Shown here: positions 22,256-27,909 of the stretch, piece after piece
Position numbering within the stretch: the stretch's first letter is position 1
Layout of the letters: each line of letters begins with the position of its first letter
DNA from: JAMIFN01 sp035906235
Lineage (GTDB): Bacteria > Pseudomonadota > Gammaproteobacteria > Burkholderiales > Burkholderiaceae_C
NCBI GenBank assembly: GCA_035906235.1
Contig: JAMIFN010000021.1
Span: 1 to 27,909, forward strand
Reading direction: 5' to 3'
Length of the DNA: 27,909 nucleotides
The notes under the pieces: generated by a model
Seen by the model: the letters and a program-made list of their open reading frames with translations, nothing else
What the model was told of the DNA's origin: nothing
The model's database searches: none
Made by a program: the position numbers and the translations under genes

Positions 22256-22280
22256 AAAAACCGCATAAAAGCAATAGAAT
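22252..22280 (+). promoter_or_regulatory. candidate sigma70 promoter for bamA
   Basis: TTAAAA (22252-22257) and TAGAAT (22275-22280) are 17 bp apart, just after the rseP stop and 29 bp before the bamA ATG. The -35 is weak. The call is by eye. Confidence 0.3.
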
Positions 22281-22309
22281 AGGCCGCTGCACTCTTAGAA
22301 ACCGTTCTC

Positions 22310-24607
22310 ATGACACATCCTCATTCCCTGCGCTTTGCGCGTACCGTTTGCGCCGCTGCTGTTTTCAGTTTAGCCAGTGGCTTGAGCTGGGCCTCCGAAC
22401 CGTTTGAACTCAAAGACATTCGCATTGAAGGCTTGCAACGCACCGAACCGGGAACGATCTTCGCCTCCCTGCCTTTCCGCGTTGGTGATACTTTTAACGA
22501 TGACAAGGGCGCAGCCGCCATCCGCGGCGTTTTTGGTCTGGGTCTATTCAAAGATGTGCGCCTAGATGTCAAGGGCGATACGCTGGTCATCATCGTGCAA
22601 GAGCGCCCCACGATTGCAGGCGTAGACTTTGCCGGAGTCAAAGAATTTGACAAAGACAACTTGCGTAAAGCGCTACGCGAAGTCGGCTTGGCCGATGGAC
22701 GCCCCTATGATCAGGCCTTAACCGATAAAGCCGAACAAGAGCTCAAGCGCCAATACATCGGTCGCAGCCTCTACGGCGCCAGCGTGGTCACTACCGTTAC
22801 CCCTGCAGACCGCAATAGGGTTAAGCTGACCTTTACGGTCAGCGAAGGCCAGACGGCCAAAATCCGCTCCATTCATATCGTCGGCAATCAAGTTTTCTCT
22901 GAAGGCACGCTGCGCGATTTGTTCGAAAGTGACGCTGGCGGCTGGTTGTCGTGGTACACCAAAAGCGACCGCTACTCGCAAAGCAAACTCAATGCAGATT
23001 TAGAAACGCTGCGCTCCTATTACCTCAATCAAGGCTATTTGGATTTCAAAATCCTCTCGACCCAAGTGGCGATGACACCAGACAAGCAAGGCATCGATAT
23101 CACCGTCAACTTGTCCGAAGGCCAGCGATTTCTCGTCTCTAACATTGCCTTGGATGGAAATTACCTGGGCAAAGACGAAGAATTCAAAACTTTCGTCAGC
23201 ATTAAGCCTGGGCAAGCTTACAAAGCTGAGGATGTGGCCGCCACCGAAAAGGCCTTTCGTGATTACTTTGGTACTTTTGGCTATGCCTTGTCCCAAGTGC
23301 AGGCTCGCCCTGAAATCGACCGTGAAAAAGGCTTGGTAGCCTTTACCCTCGTTGCCAACCCAGGACAGCGTGTCTATGTCCGCAATATCCATGTCGCGGG
23401 CAACACTAAAACCCGCGATGAAGTCGTACGCCGCGAGTTCCGTCAATATGAATCGAGCTGGTATAACGGCGACAAAATCAATCTCTCACGCGACCGAGTC
23501 GATCGCTTGGGCTTTTTTAAAACCGTCAGCGTTGATACCGATGAGGTGCCAGGCTCGCCCGACCAAGTCGATGTCAATGTAGCGGTGGAAGAAAAACCCA
23601 CTGGTAACTTCAACCTAGGCGCAGGTTTCTCCAGTAGCGAAAAATTGTCACTCATGCTGGGTATCCGCCAAGAAAACGCCTTCGGCTCAGGCAACTATGT
23701 TGGCATTGATGTCAATACCAGCAAATACAACCGCCAATTGTCTTTCAGCACCACCAATCCCTACTTCACTGAAAATGGCGTTTCTCGCACACTGGATGTG
23801 TACTACCGCAATAACCGCCCCTACGACACCTATGTTTCGACGGATTACCGCCTCAATACGCTAGGTGCGTCGATCCGCTTTGGTGTCCCATTTACCGAAG
23901 ATGACACCGTGTTTTTTGGTGCGGGCGTGGAGGAAATCAAGATTGAGGCGGGCCCCAATAGCAGCCTGCCTAGCTCTTACCAAGTTTACCGCGATACTTT
24001 TGGCGCCAAGAGCACGAGCTTCCCCCTGACCATCGGCTGGTCACGCGATAGCCGCGACAGCGCCATTGCGCCCACCTCGGGCACGATGCAACGCATCAGC
24101 GCTGATGCTTCCCTCTGGGGCGATGCGCGCTATGCCCGCGTTGAATACCAATACCAGCAATTCATTCCCTTAAACAAGCAATTCACCTTGGCGTTTAACG
24201 GCCAAGTTGGCATCGGCAAAGAAATTGGTACGCGCCTCTACCCCGTCTTTAAAAACTTCAGCGCAGGTGGTTTAGGTTCGGTTCGCGGTTTTGAGCAAGG
24301 CTCGCTCGGCCCCGTCGATGCCTCCGGCTCTTATGTCGGTGGCTCGCGCGAGGTATTGGGCAATGTCGAAATACAAACCCCATTCCCAGGCGCTGGCAAT
24401 GACCGCACTTTGCGACTTTACGGCTTCTACGACATGGGCAATGTGTTTAACTCTGGCGACAAGTTGAAATTGCGCCAATCTGTTGGCCTTGGCTTGAGCT
24501 GGATTTCACCAGTAGGCCCCTTGCGGATTTCTTTTGCAAAACCTATCAATCCCCAAACAGGCGATAGAATTCAACGCATTCAGTTCCAAATCGGCACTGC
24601 ATTCTAA
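22310..24607 (+). CDS. bamA: outer membrane protein assembly factor BamA
   Basis: Essential outer-membrane Omp85 protein that folds and inserts beta-barrel proteins. The 765 residues begin with a signal peptide (about 1-29, ending near SWASEPF). Five POTRA domains follow at about 32-430. The transmembrane beta-barrel occupies roughly 430-765. It includes GRSLYGASVV in POTRA2, the lid/loop 6 motif GGLGSVRGFEQGSLGP near 655-670 and a final FQIGTAF with the terminal Phe used in barrel recognition. The length is normal for beta-proteobacteria. It lies 54 bp after rseP and 40 bp before skp. Confidence 0.97.
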   Translation: MTHPHSLRFARTVCAAAVFSLASGLSWASEPFELKDIRIEGLQRTEPGTIFASLPFRVGDTFNDDKGAAAIRGVFGLGLFKDVRLDVKGDTLVIIVQERPTIAGVDFAGVKEFDKDNLRKALREVGLADGRPYDQALTDKAEQELKRQYIGRSLYGASVVTTVTPADRNRVKLTFTVSEGQTAKIRSIHIVGNQVFSEGTLRDLFESDAGGWLSWYTKSDRYSQSKLNADLETLRSYYLNQGYLDFKILSTQVAMTPDKQGIDITVNLSEGQRFLVSNIALDGNYLGKDEEFKTFVSIKPGQAYKAEDVAATEKAFRDYFGTFGYALSQVQARPEIDREKGLVAFTLVANPGQRVYVRNIHVAGNTKTRDEVVRREFRQYESSWYNGDKINLSRDRVDRLGFFKTVSVDTDEVPGSPDQVDVNVAVEEKPTGNFNLGAGFSSSEKLSLMLGIRQENAFGSGNYVGIDVNTSKYNRQLSFSTTNPYFTENGVSRTLDVYYRNNRPYDTYVSTDYRLNTLGASIRFGVPFTEDDTVFFGAGVEEIKIEAGPNSSLPSSYQVYRDTFGAKSTSFPLTIGWSRDSRDSAIAPTSGTMQRISADASLWGDARYARVEYQYQQFIPLNKQFTLAFNGQVGIGKEIGTRLYPVFKNFSAGGLGSVRGFEQGSLGPVDASGSYVGGSREVLGNVEIQTPFPGAGNDRTLRLYGFYDMGNVFNSGDKLKLRQSVGLGLSWISPVGPLRISFAKPINPQTGDRIQRIQFQIGTAF

Positions 24608-24647
24608 AAACTAGGGATTTTTCTTTTATTTACCATCGGACAACTCT

Positions 24648-25160
24648 ATGAAAACCATGTTCCGCCTCTGTACTGCAGCTACCGTACTTGCCGCCGTAAC
24701 CCTCTCTGCCCACGCCGATGAGTTGAAAATCGGCATGGTCAATCCCGAGCGTATTTTGAGCGAATCTGTCGTTGCTAAAGCTGCAACGGCGCGTTTAAAA
24801 ACGGAATTCTCTAGCCGAGAAACCCAAATTTTAAAAGATGGTAGCTCGCTGAAAGCCGCCATCGAAAAATTCCAAAAAGACGCTCCCACCATGGCCGAAA
24901 CCACGCGTTCCACGCGTGAAAAACAATTGGCAGCGCAAGAAGACGACTTTCAAGCCAAACGCCAAAAATTCCAAGAAGATTTGGCCAACCGCCGGACTAC
25001 CGAGCTAGAAAAAATTCAAGAAAACTCTAAGCGTATCATCAAACAAATCGCTGAGAGTGAAAAATATACGGTTATTTTGGGGGCCGACTCCCTCGTTTAC
25101 GCCCAACCTAAATTGGACATTACCGATCAGGTCATCAAAAACCTAGATTCTGGCAAGTAA
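24648..25160 (+). CDS. skp: OmpH/Skp family periplasmic chaperone
   Basis: Periplasmic chaperone that holds unfolded outer-membrane proteins for BamA. The 170 residues start with a signal peptide (about 1-23, probable cleavage after AHA in LSAHADELKIG). A core with LKIGMVNPERILSES and a long charged coiled-coil arm (about 50-125, rich in Lys, Glu and Gln) match Skp trimer structure. The C-terminal part YTVILGADSLVYAQPKLDIT is also typical. It lies 40 bp after bamA and is followed by a strong hairpin with a T-run before lpxD. Confidence 0.95.
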   Translation: MKTMFRLCTAATVLAAVTLSAHADELKIGMVNPERILSESVVAKAATARLKTEFSSRETQILKDGSSLKAAIEKFQKDAPTMAETTRSTREKQLAAQEDDFQAKRQKFQEDLANRRTTELEKIQENSKRIIKQIAESEKYTVILGADSLVYAQPKLDITDQVIKNLDSGK

Positions 25161-25192
25161 GCAGCCAGTTTCCTCCAACTCTTTTGAGCCGC

Positions 25193-25220
25193 AAAAGCCA
25201 GCGTCACCAGCTGGCTTTTT
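25193..25220 (+). terminator. Rho-independent terminator or attenuator between skp and lpxD
   Basis: A perfect 10-bp stem, AAAAGCCAGC (25193-25202) and GCTGGCTTTT (25210-25219), with a 7-nt loop GTCACCA and ending in TTTTT. It lies 32 bp after the skp stop and 22 bp before the lpxD ATG, inside what is usually one operon. Confidence 0.85.
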
Positions 25221-25242
25221 CCATTGCAGGAGCTTGGCCTTT

Positions 25243-26259
25243 ATGCCAACTTTACCCCATCACCAACCTTGCACCGTCGCTGACATTCTGGCTGCCTTGG
25301 GCGGTGATTTTGTCGCAGGCTGCAAACCGCAAAGCCCAGAACAGATTACGCTTGCCGATATTGCAGGGCTAGAGCACGCACCTGCTGGCAGCATCAGCTT
25401 TATCACGCGCGCGCAGTTTGCCCAGCATCTCTCGGCTAGCCAGGCCGCCTGCATCATCGTCAGTGCCCATTTGGCCGATTTACCCGAGCTGCAAACGCGG
25501 GCGCGCATCATCACGCCCGACGCCTATTACTACTACGCCCGCCTGAGCCAGTGGTGGAAAGCCAAGCACAGCCCTAGCCCCGCCGCAGGCATCCACCCCA
25601 GCAGCGTGGTGCATCCTTCGGCCAACATCCACCCCAATGCCCATATTGGCCCCTTATGCGTGGTTGAAGCAGGTGCCACCATCGGCGCGGGCACGCGCTT
25701 GGTCAGCCGCGTTACCGTGGGCGCAGATTGCGCGGTAGGCAACCAGTGCCTGCTGCATAGCGGCGTGGTCATCGGCGCTGACGGCTTTGGCTTTGCCCAG
25801 CACCAAGGCGTTTGGGAAAAAATCGAACAGCTAGGGCGGGTGCTGATCGGCGACGGCGTGGAGATTGGCGCCAACACCTGCATCGATCGCGGCGCATTGG
25901 GCGACACCCTCATCGCCGATGGCGTGAAGCTCGATAACCTCGTCCAGATTGGCCACAATGTTCACATCGGCGCGCACAGCGCCATGGCTGGCTGCGTCGG
26001 CGTGGCCGGCTCGGCGCGTATTGGCGCACACTGCACCGTGGGCGGCGGCGCGGTGGTATTGGGCCACCTGGAACTTGCCGATGGTGTGCACATCTCAGCC
26101 AGCTCCACCGTTACCCGCAGCATCCGCCAGCCTGGGCTGTACAGCGGGGTTTTCCCACTCGATGCCAACGCGAACTGGGAAAAAAATGCCGTCACCTTGA
26201 AGCAGCTGCATCAACTGCGCGAGCGCGTGCGCGGCCTGGAAAAGCAATTAAAATCATGA
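25243..26259 (+). CDS. lpxD: UDP-3-O-(3-hydroxyacyl)glucosamine N-acyltransferase
   Basis: Third step of lipid A synthesis: N-acylation of UDP-3-O-acyl-glucosamine from hydroxyacyl-ACP. The ATG at 25243 (338 residues) follows AGGAG at a good distance. The TTG at 25234 is not needed. An N-terminal domain (about 1-105) is followed by hexapeptide repeats forming a left-handed beta-helix (about 115-300) and a C-terminal helix (LKQLHQLRERVRGLEKQL). The catalytic His is residue 238 in LVQIGHNVHIG. The segment GADGFGFAQ (about 178-186) is characteristic. A strong terminator-like hairpin precedes it. Confidence 0.97.
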   Translation: MPTLPHHQPCTVADILAALGGDFVAGCKPQSPEQITLADIAGLEHAPAGSISFITRAQFAQHLSASQAACIIVSAHLADLPELQTRARIITPDAYYYYARLSQWWKAKHSPSPAAGIHPSSVVHPSANIHPNAHIGPLCVVEAGATIGAGTRLVSRVTVGADCAVGNQCLLHSGVVIGADGFGFAQHQGVWEKIEQLGRVLIGDGVEIGANTCIDRGALGDTLIADGVKLDNLVQIGHNVHIGAHSAMAGCVGVAGSARIGAHCTVGGGAVVLGHLELADGVHISASSTVTRSIRQPGLYSGVFPLDANANWEKNAVTLKQLHQLRERVRGLEKQLKS

Positions 26260-26261
26260 TG

Positions 26262-26302
26262 TTTTTGCCAGTTTAGGCCGTAAAACCTGCCTGAGCAGCT
26301 AT
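26262..26302 (-). repeat. dispersed repeat copy R7
   Basis: Reverse copy starting 3 bp after the lpxD stop: GTTTAGGCCGTAAAACC, then TGCCTGAGCAGCTAT. It is between lpxD and fabZ. Confidence 0.85.
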
Positions 26303-26352
26303 CAAAATATTCATCGCACTTCTTTCAAAAACACCACCCAAAGGGGTAATAC

Positions 26353-26811
26353 ATGAGCCAAGCCACCACCATGGACATCCACCAAATTTTGAAGCAACTG
26401 CCGCACCGCTACCCCATTTTGCTGGTCGATCGTGTGCTCGAATTGGAAAAAGGCAAAAGCATCAAAGCCATCAAGAATGTCTCGATCAACGAGCCCTTTT
26501 TCTTAGGCCACTTCCCGCACCGCCCCGTCATGCCGGGCGTGCTTATGCTAGAAGCCTTGGCGCAAGCCGCTGCGCTGCTGTCCTTCGCCACGCTGGATGT
26601 CACGCCTGATGACCAAACCGTGTACTACTTTGCTGGCATTGATGGCGCACGCTTCAAACGCCCCGTCGAGCCTGGCGATCAATTGATTTTGCAAGCACAA
26701 CTCGATCGCATGAAAGCGGGCATCTTTAAATTCAAAGCCCAAGCTCTGGTCGGCACTGAATTGGCTGTCGAGGCCGAGCTGATGTGTACGATGAAGAAAA
26801 TCGCGGCCTAA
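26353..26811 (+). CDS. fabZ: 3-hydroxyacyl-[acyl-carrier-protein] dehydratase FabZ
   Basis: Hot-dog-fold enzyme that dehydrates 3-hydroxyacyl-ACP in fatty acid elongation and so competes with LpxA/LpxD for hydroxyacyl-ACP. The 152 residues include PHRYPILLVDRVLELEKGK at 17-35 and the catalytic region FFLGHFPHRPVMPGVLMLEA, with His53 and Glu67. The AGGGG sequence lies upstream of the ATG. An alternative ATG six codons later would also suit the family length. It sits between lpxD and lpxA with a repeat copy on each side, an order that is standard in beta-proteobacteria. Confidence 0.97.
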   Translation: MSQATTMDIHQILKQLPHRYPILLVDRVLELEKGKSIKAIKNVSINEPFFLGHFPHRPVMPGVLMLEALAQAAALLSFATLDVTPDDQTVYYFAGIDGARFKRPVEPGDQLILQAQLDRMKAGIFKFKAQALVGTELAVEAELMCTMKKIAA

Positions 26812-26837
26812 TCACTCGCTCCGATTTTCAAGTATCT

Positions 26838-26877
26838 TTTTGGCCTTTTAGCCCGAAAAACCTGCCTGAAAAGCTAT
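26838..26877 (-). repeat. dispersed repeat copy R8
   Basis: Reverse copy between fabZ and lpxA: TTTTGGCCTTTTAGCCCG, AAAAACCTGCCTGAAAAGC, then TAT. It ends 18 bp before the lpxA ATG. Confidence 0.85.
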
Positions 26878-26895
26878 CTTTTTGAGAGTTCCGCC

Positions 26896-27690
26896 ATGAG
26901 CCTGATTCACGCCACCGCCCTCATCGACCCCAAGGCTGAGCTCGACAGCAGTGTCAGCGTCGGCCCCTATAGCGTCATCGGCCCGCATGTGCGCATAGGC
27001 GCAGGCAGCAGCGTGGGCGCGCATTGCGTGATTGAGGGCCACACCAGCATAGGCCAAAACAACCGCATTTTTCAATTCAACTCGATCGGCGCGATTCCTC
27101 AAGATAAAAAGTACGCGGGGGAACCCTGCGAGCTCATCGTGGGCGACAACAACACCATCCGCGAGTTTTGCACCCTCAATATCGGCTCGCCCGGTGGCGG
27201 TGCCGTCACCCGCATCGGCAACGACAACTGGATCATGGCCTATGTCCACCTCGCGCACGACTGCGTGGTTGGCGATCACTGCATTTTTGCCAACAATAGC
27301 CAACTCGCCGGCCATGTGGAGGTGGGCGACTGGGTGATTTTGGGCGGCTTTACCGTGGCGCACCAATTTGTCCGCATAGGCGCGCACGCCATGACGGCCA
27401 TGTGCAGCCTGCTCTTTGCCGATGTGCCGCCCTTTGTGATGGCCCAGGGCCAACCTGCAGGCGCGCGCAGCATGAATTTTGAAGGTCTGCGCCGGCGCGG
27501 CTTTAGCACCGAAGCCATAGCCCGCGTTAAGCAGATGCATAAATTGCTCTACCGCAGCGACCTGCCCTTGCAAACTGCCATCGAACAGATTCAAACCTTA
27601 GCAAACAGCGCAACGCCTGATGCCCCAGAAGTGGCCCTGATGCTGGATTTTTTACAACGCAGCCCTGTACAACGCGGCATTGTTCGTTGA
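26896..27690 (+). CDS. lpxA: acyl-ACP--UDP-N-acetylglucosamine O-acyltransferase
   Basis: First step of lipid A synthesis: transfers 3-hydroxyacyl from ACP to UDP-GlcNAc. The 264 residues form a left-handed beta-helix of hexapeptide repeats from residue 1 to about 190, followed by a helical C-terminal region (NFEGLRRRGFSTEAIARVKQ). The catalytic His is residue 121 in YVHLAHDCVVGDHC. Other markers are SIGAIPQDKKYAGEP and LAGHVEVGDWVILGG. The position equivalent to E. coli NRGT reads NIGS, a variant whose effect is unknown. lpxB, the usual next gene, is not found downstream in this window. Confidence 0.97.
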   Translation: MSLIHATALIDPKAELDSSVSVGPYSVIGPHVRIGAGSSVGAHCVIEGHTSIGQNNRIFQFNSIGAIPQDKKYAGEPCELIVGDNNTIREFCTLNIGSPGGGAVTRIGNDNWIMAYVHLAHDCVVGDHCIFANNSQLAGHVEVGDWVILGGFTVAHQFVRIGAHAMTAMCSLLFADVPPFVMAQGQPAGARSMNFEGLRRRGFSTEAIARVKQMHKLLYRSDLPLQTAIEQIQTLANSATPDAPEVALMLDFLQRSPVQRGIVR

Positions 27691-27801
27691 GTTTCTCCCC
27701 ATACTTTTGCATTAGGGTTTGCGCTAATTATAAATAAATCATGAGCTTAGCCGATATTCCTCGCTTGACTTCTGAGAGAAAGCTTCCTAGACTGCCGCCC
27801 T
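27691..27801. other. 111-bp gap after lpxA
   Basis: It holds a promoter candidate for the next gene: TTGCAT (27707-27712) and TATAAA (27729-27734) with 16 bp spacing. A second pair, TTGACT (27765-27770) and TAGACT (27788-27793) with 17 bp spacing, sits too close to the next start. No terminator is visible after lpxA. Confidence 0.45.
27707..27734 (+). promoter_or_regulatory. candidate sigma70 promoter upstream of right-edge gene
   Basis: TTGCAT at 27707-27712, a 16-bp spacer and TATAAA at 27729-27734. The spacer contains TTAGGGTTTGCGCTA, also present (opposite strand) before ETF-QO. Predicted transcript start is about 60 bp before the ATG at 27802. Confidence 0.45.
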
Positions 27802-27909
27802 ATGCAAAGAATTCTCACCAGCGCACTCTGCTGCGCACTCATGCTCTTAGCCCAGAGTGCACTTGCCACGCCCGATGCGATTGCTGCTTTGATTGACAGT
27901 AAGAGTCAA
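27802..27909 (+). CDS. secreted protein, 5' end only (cut by window edge)
   Basis: The ATG at 27802 opens a frame that runs to the end (36 codons). The start MQRILTSALCCALMLLAQSA followed by LATPDA reads as a classical signal peptide, with likely cleavage after ALA in SALATPDA. What follows (AIAALIDSKSQ) is too short to name a family. It is clearly not lpxB, the usual neighbour of lpxA. An overlapping ORF from 27740 in another frame ends at about 27900 and lacks family features. Confidence 0.6.
   Translation, partial: MQRILTSALCCALMLLAQSALATPDAIAALIDSKSQ

Noticed and set aside
27740..27901. ORF from ATG 27740 at the right edge
   Set aside because: Overlaps the signal-peptide frame at 27802, ends in a stop within the window and has no family features.
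1..27909. CRISPR arrays, tRNA, rRNA, IS elements, phage genes
   Set aside because: The ~40-bp repeats are single, far apart and in both orientations, so not CRISPR. No tRNA or rRNA core sequence, transposase or integrase motif was recognised by eye on either strand.

Overview
This window is chromosomal housekeeping DNA of a beta-proteobacterium, most likely family Comamonadaceae (Burkholderiales). The evidence is the beta-type order pyrH-frr-uppS-cdsA-dxr and rseP-bamA-skp-lpxD-fabZ-lpxA, a merged exbB-exbD-lpxK operon, an rnb-tonB-aroE-mtgA operon, dapD next to a PilT/PilU ATPase, and dispersed intergenic repeats that contain ATAGCTGCT. GC is moderate to high. I see no phage, transposase, integrase, CRISPR array, tRNA or rRNA. 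The family assignment rests on gene order and protein resemblance recalled from memory, not on a search.

Layout. 1-1060: 3' part of an aspartate/aromatic aminotransferase. 1084-1623: membrane-anchored thioredoxin-like (ScsD-type) protein, whose tail overlaps the convergent lpxK. 3784 down to 1598 (minus strand): exbB-exbD-lpxK, energy transduction plus lipid A kinase. 5637-3931 (minus): ETF:ubiquinone oxidoreductase with its own terminator. 5851-6294: MerR-family regulator, convergent with rpmE2 (L31 type B, minus) across a shared terminator. 6628-7050: the only gap over 300 bp, holding a long imperfect hairpin. 7051-11481: pyrH, frr, uppS, cdsA, dxr. 16141-11483 (minus): rnb, tonB-like, aroE, mtgA. 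16342-20836: DUF465 protein, HAD hydrolase, dapD, pilU-like, hisB, CoA-binding protein. 20852-27690: rseP, bamA, skp, lpxD, fabZ, lpxA. 27802-end: the start of a signal-peptide protein cut by the window edge.

The genes centre on envelope biogenesis. UppS supplies undecaprenyl diphosphate and CdsA supplies CDP-diacylglycerol. Dxr feeds isoprenoid precursors. MtgA polymerises glycan and DapD makes a diaminopimelate precursor. LpxA, LpxD, FabZ and LpxK build lipid A. BamA and Skp assemble outer-membrane proteins, and RseP is the site-2 protease of envelope stress signalling. ExbB/ExbD and the TonB-like protein could form an energy-coupling complex.

The most interesting signal is a dispersed family of about 40-70 nt repeats, present eight times here. 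Seven copies sit between co-directional genes. One lies in frame inside the ribonuclease gene and is translated. Two copies abut start codons (dxr, HAD) that lack a Shine-Dalgarno sequence. The second large-scale signal is gene order. A block of about 9.4 kb of unrelated housekeeping genes separates dxr from rseP, rpsB-tsf is missing before pyrH, and lpxB is missing after lpxA. The chromosome has therefore been rearranged around this normally compact cluster.
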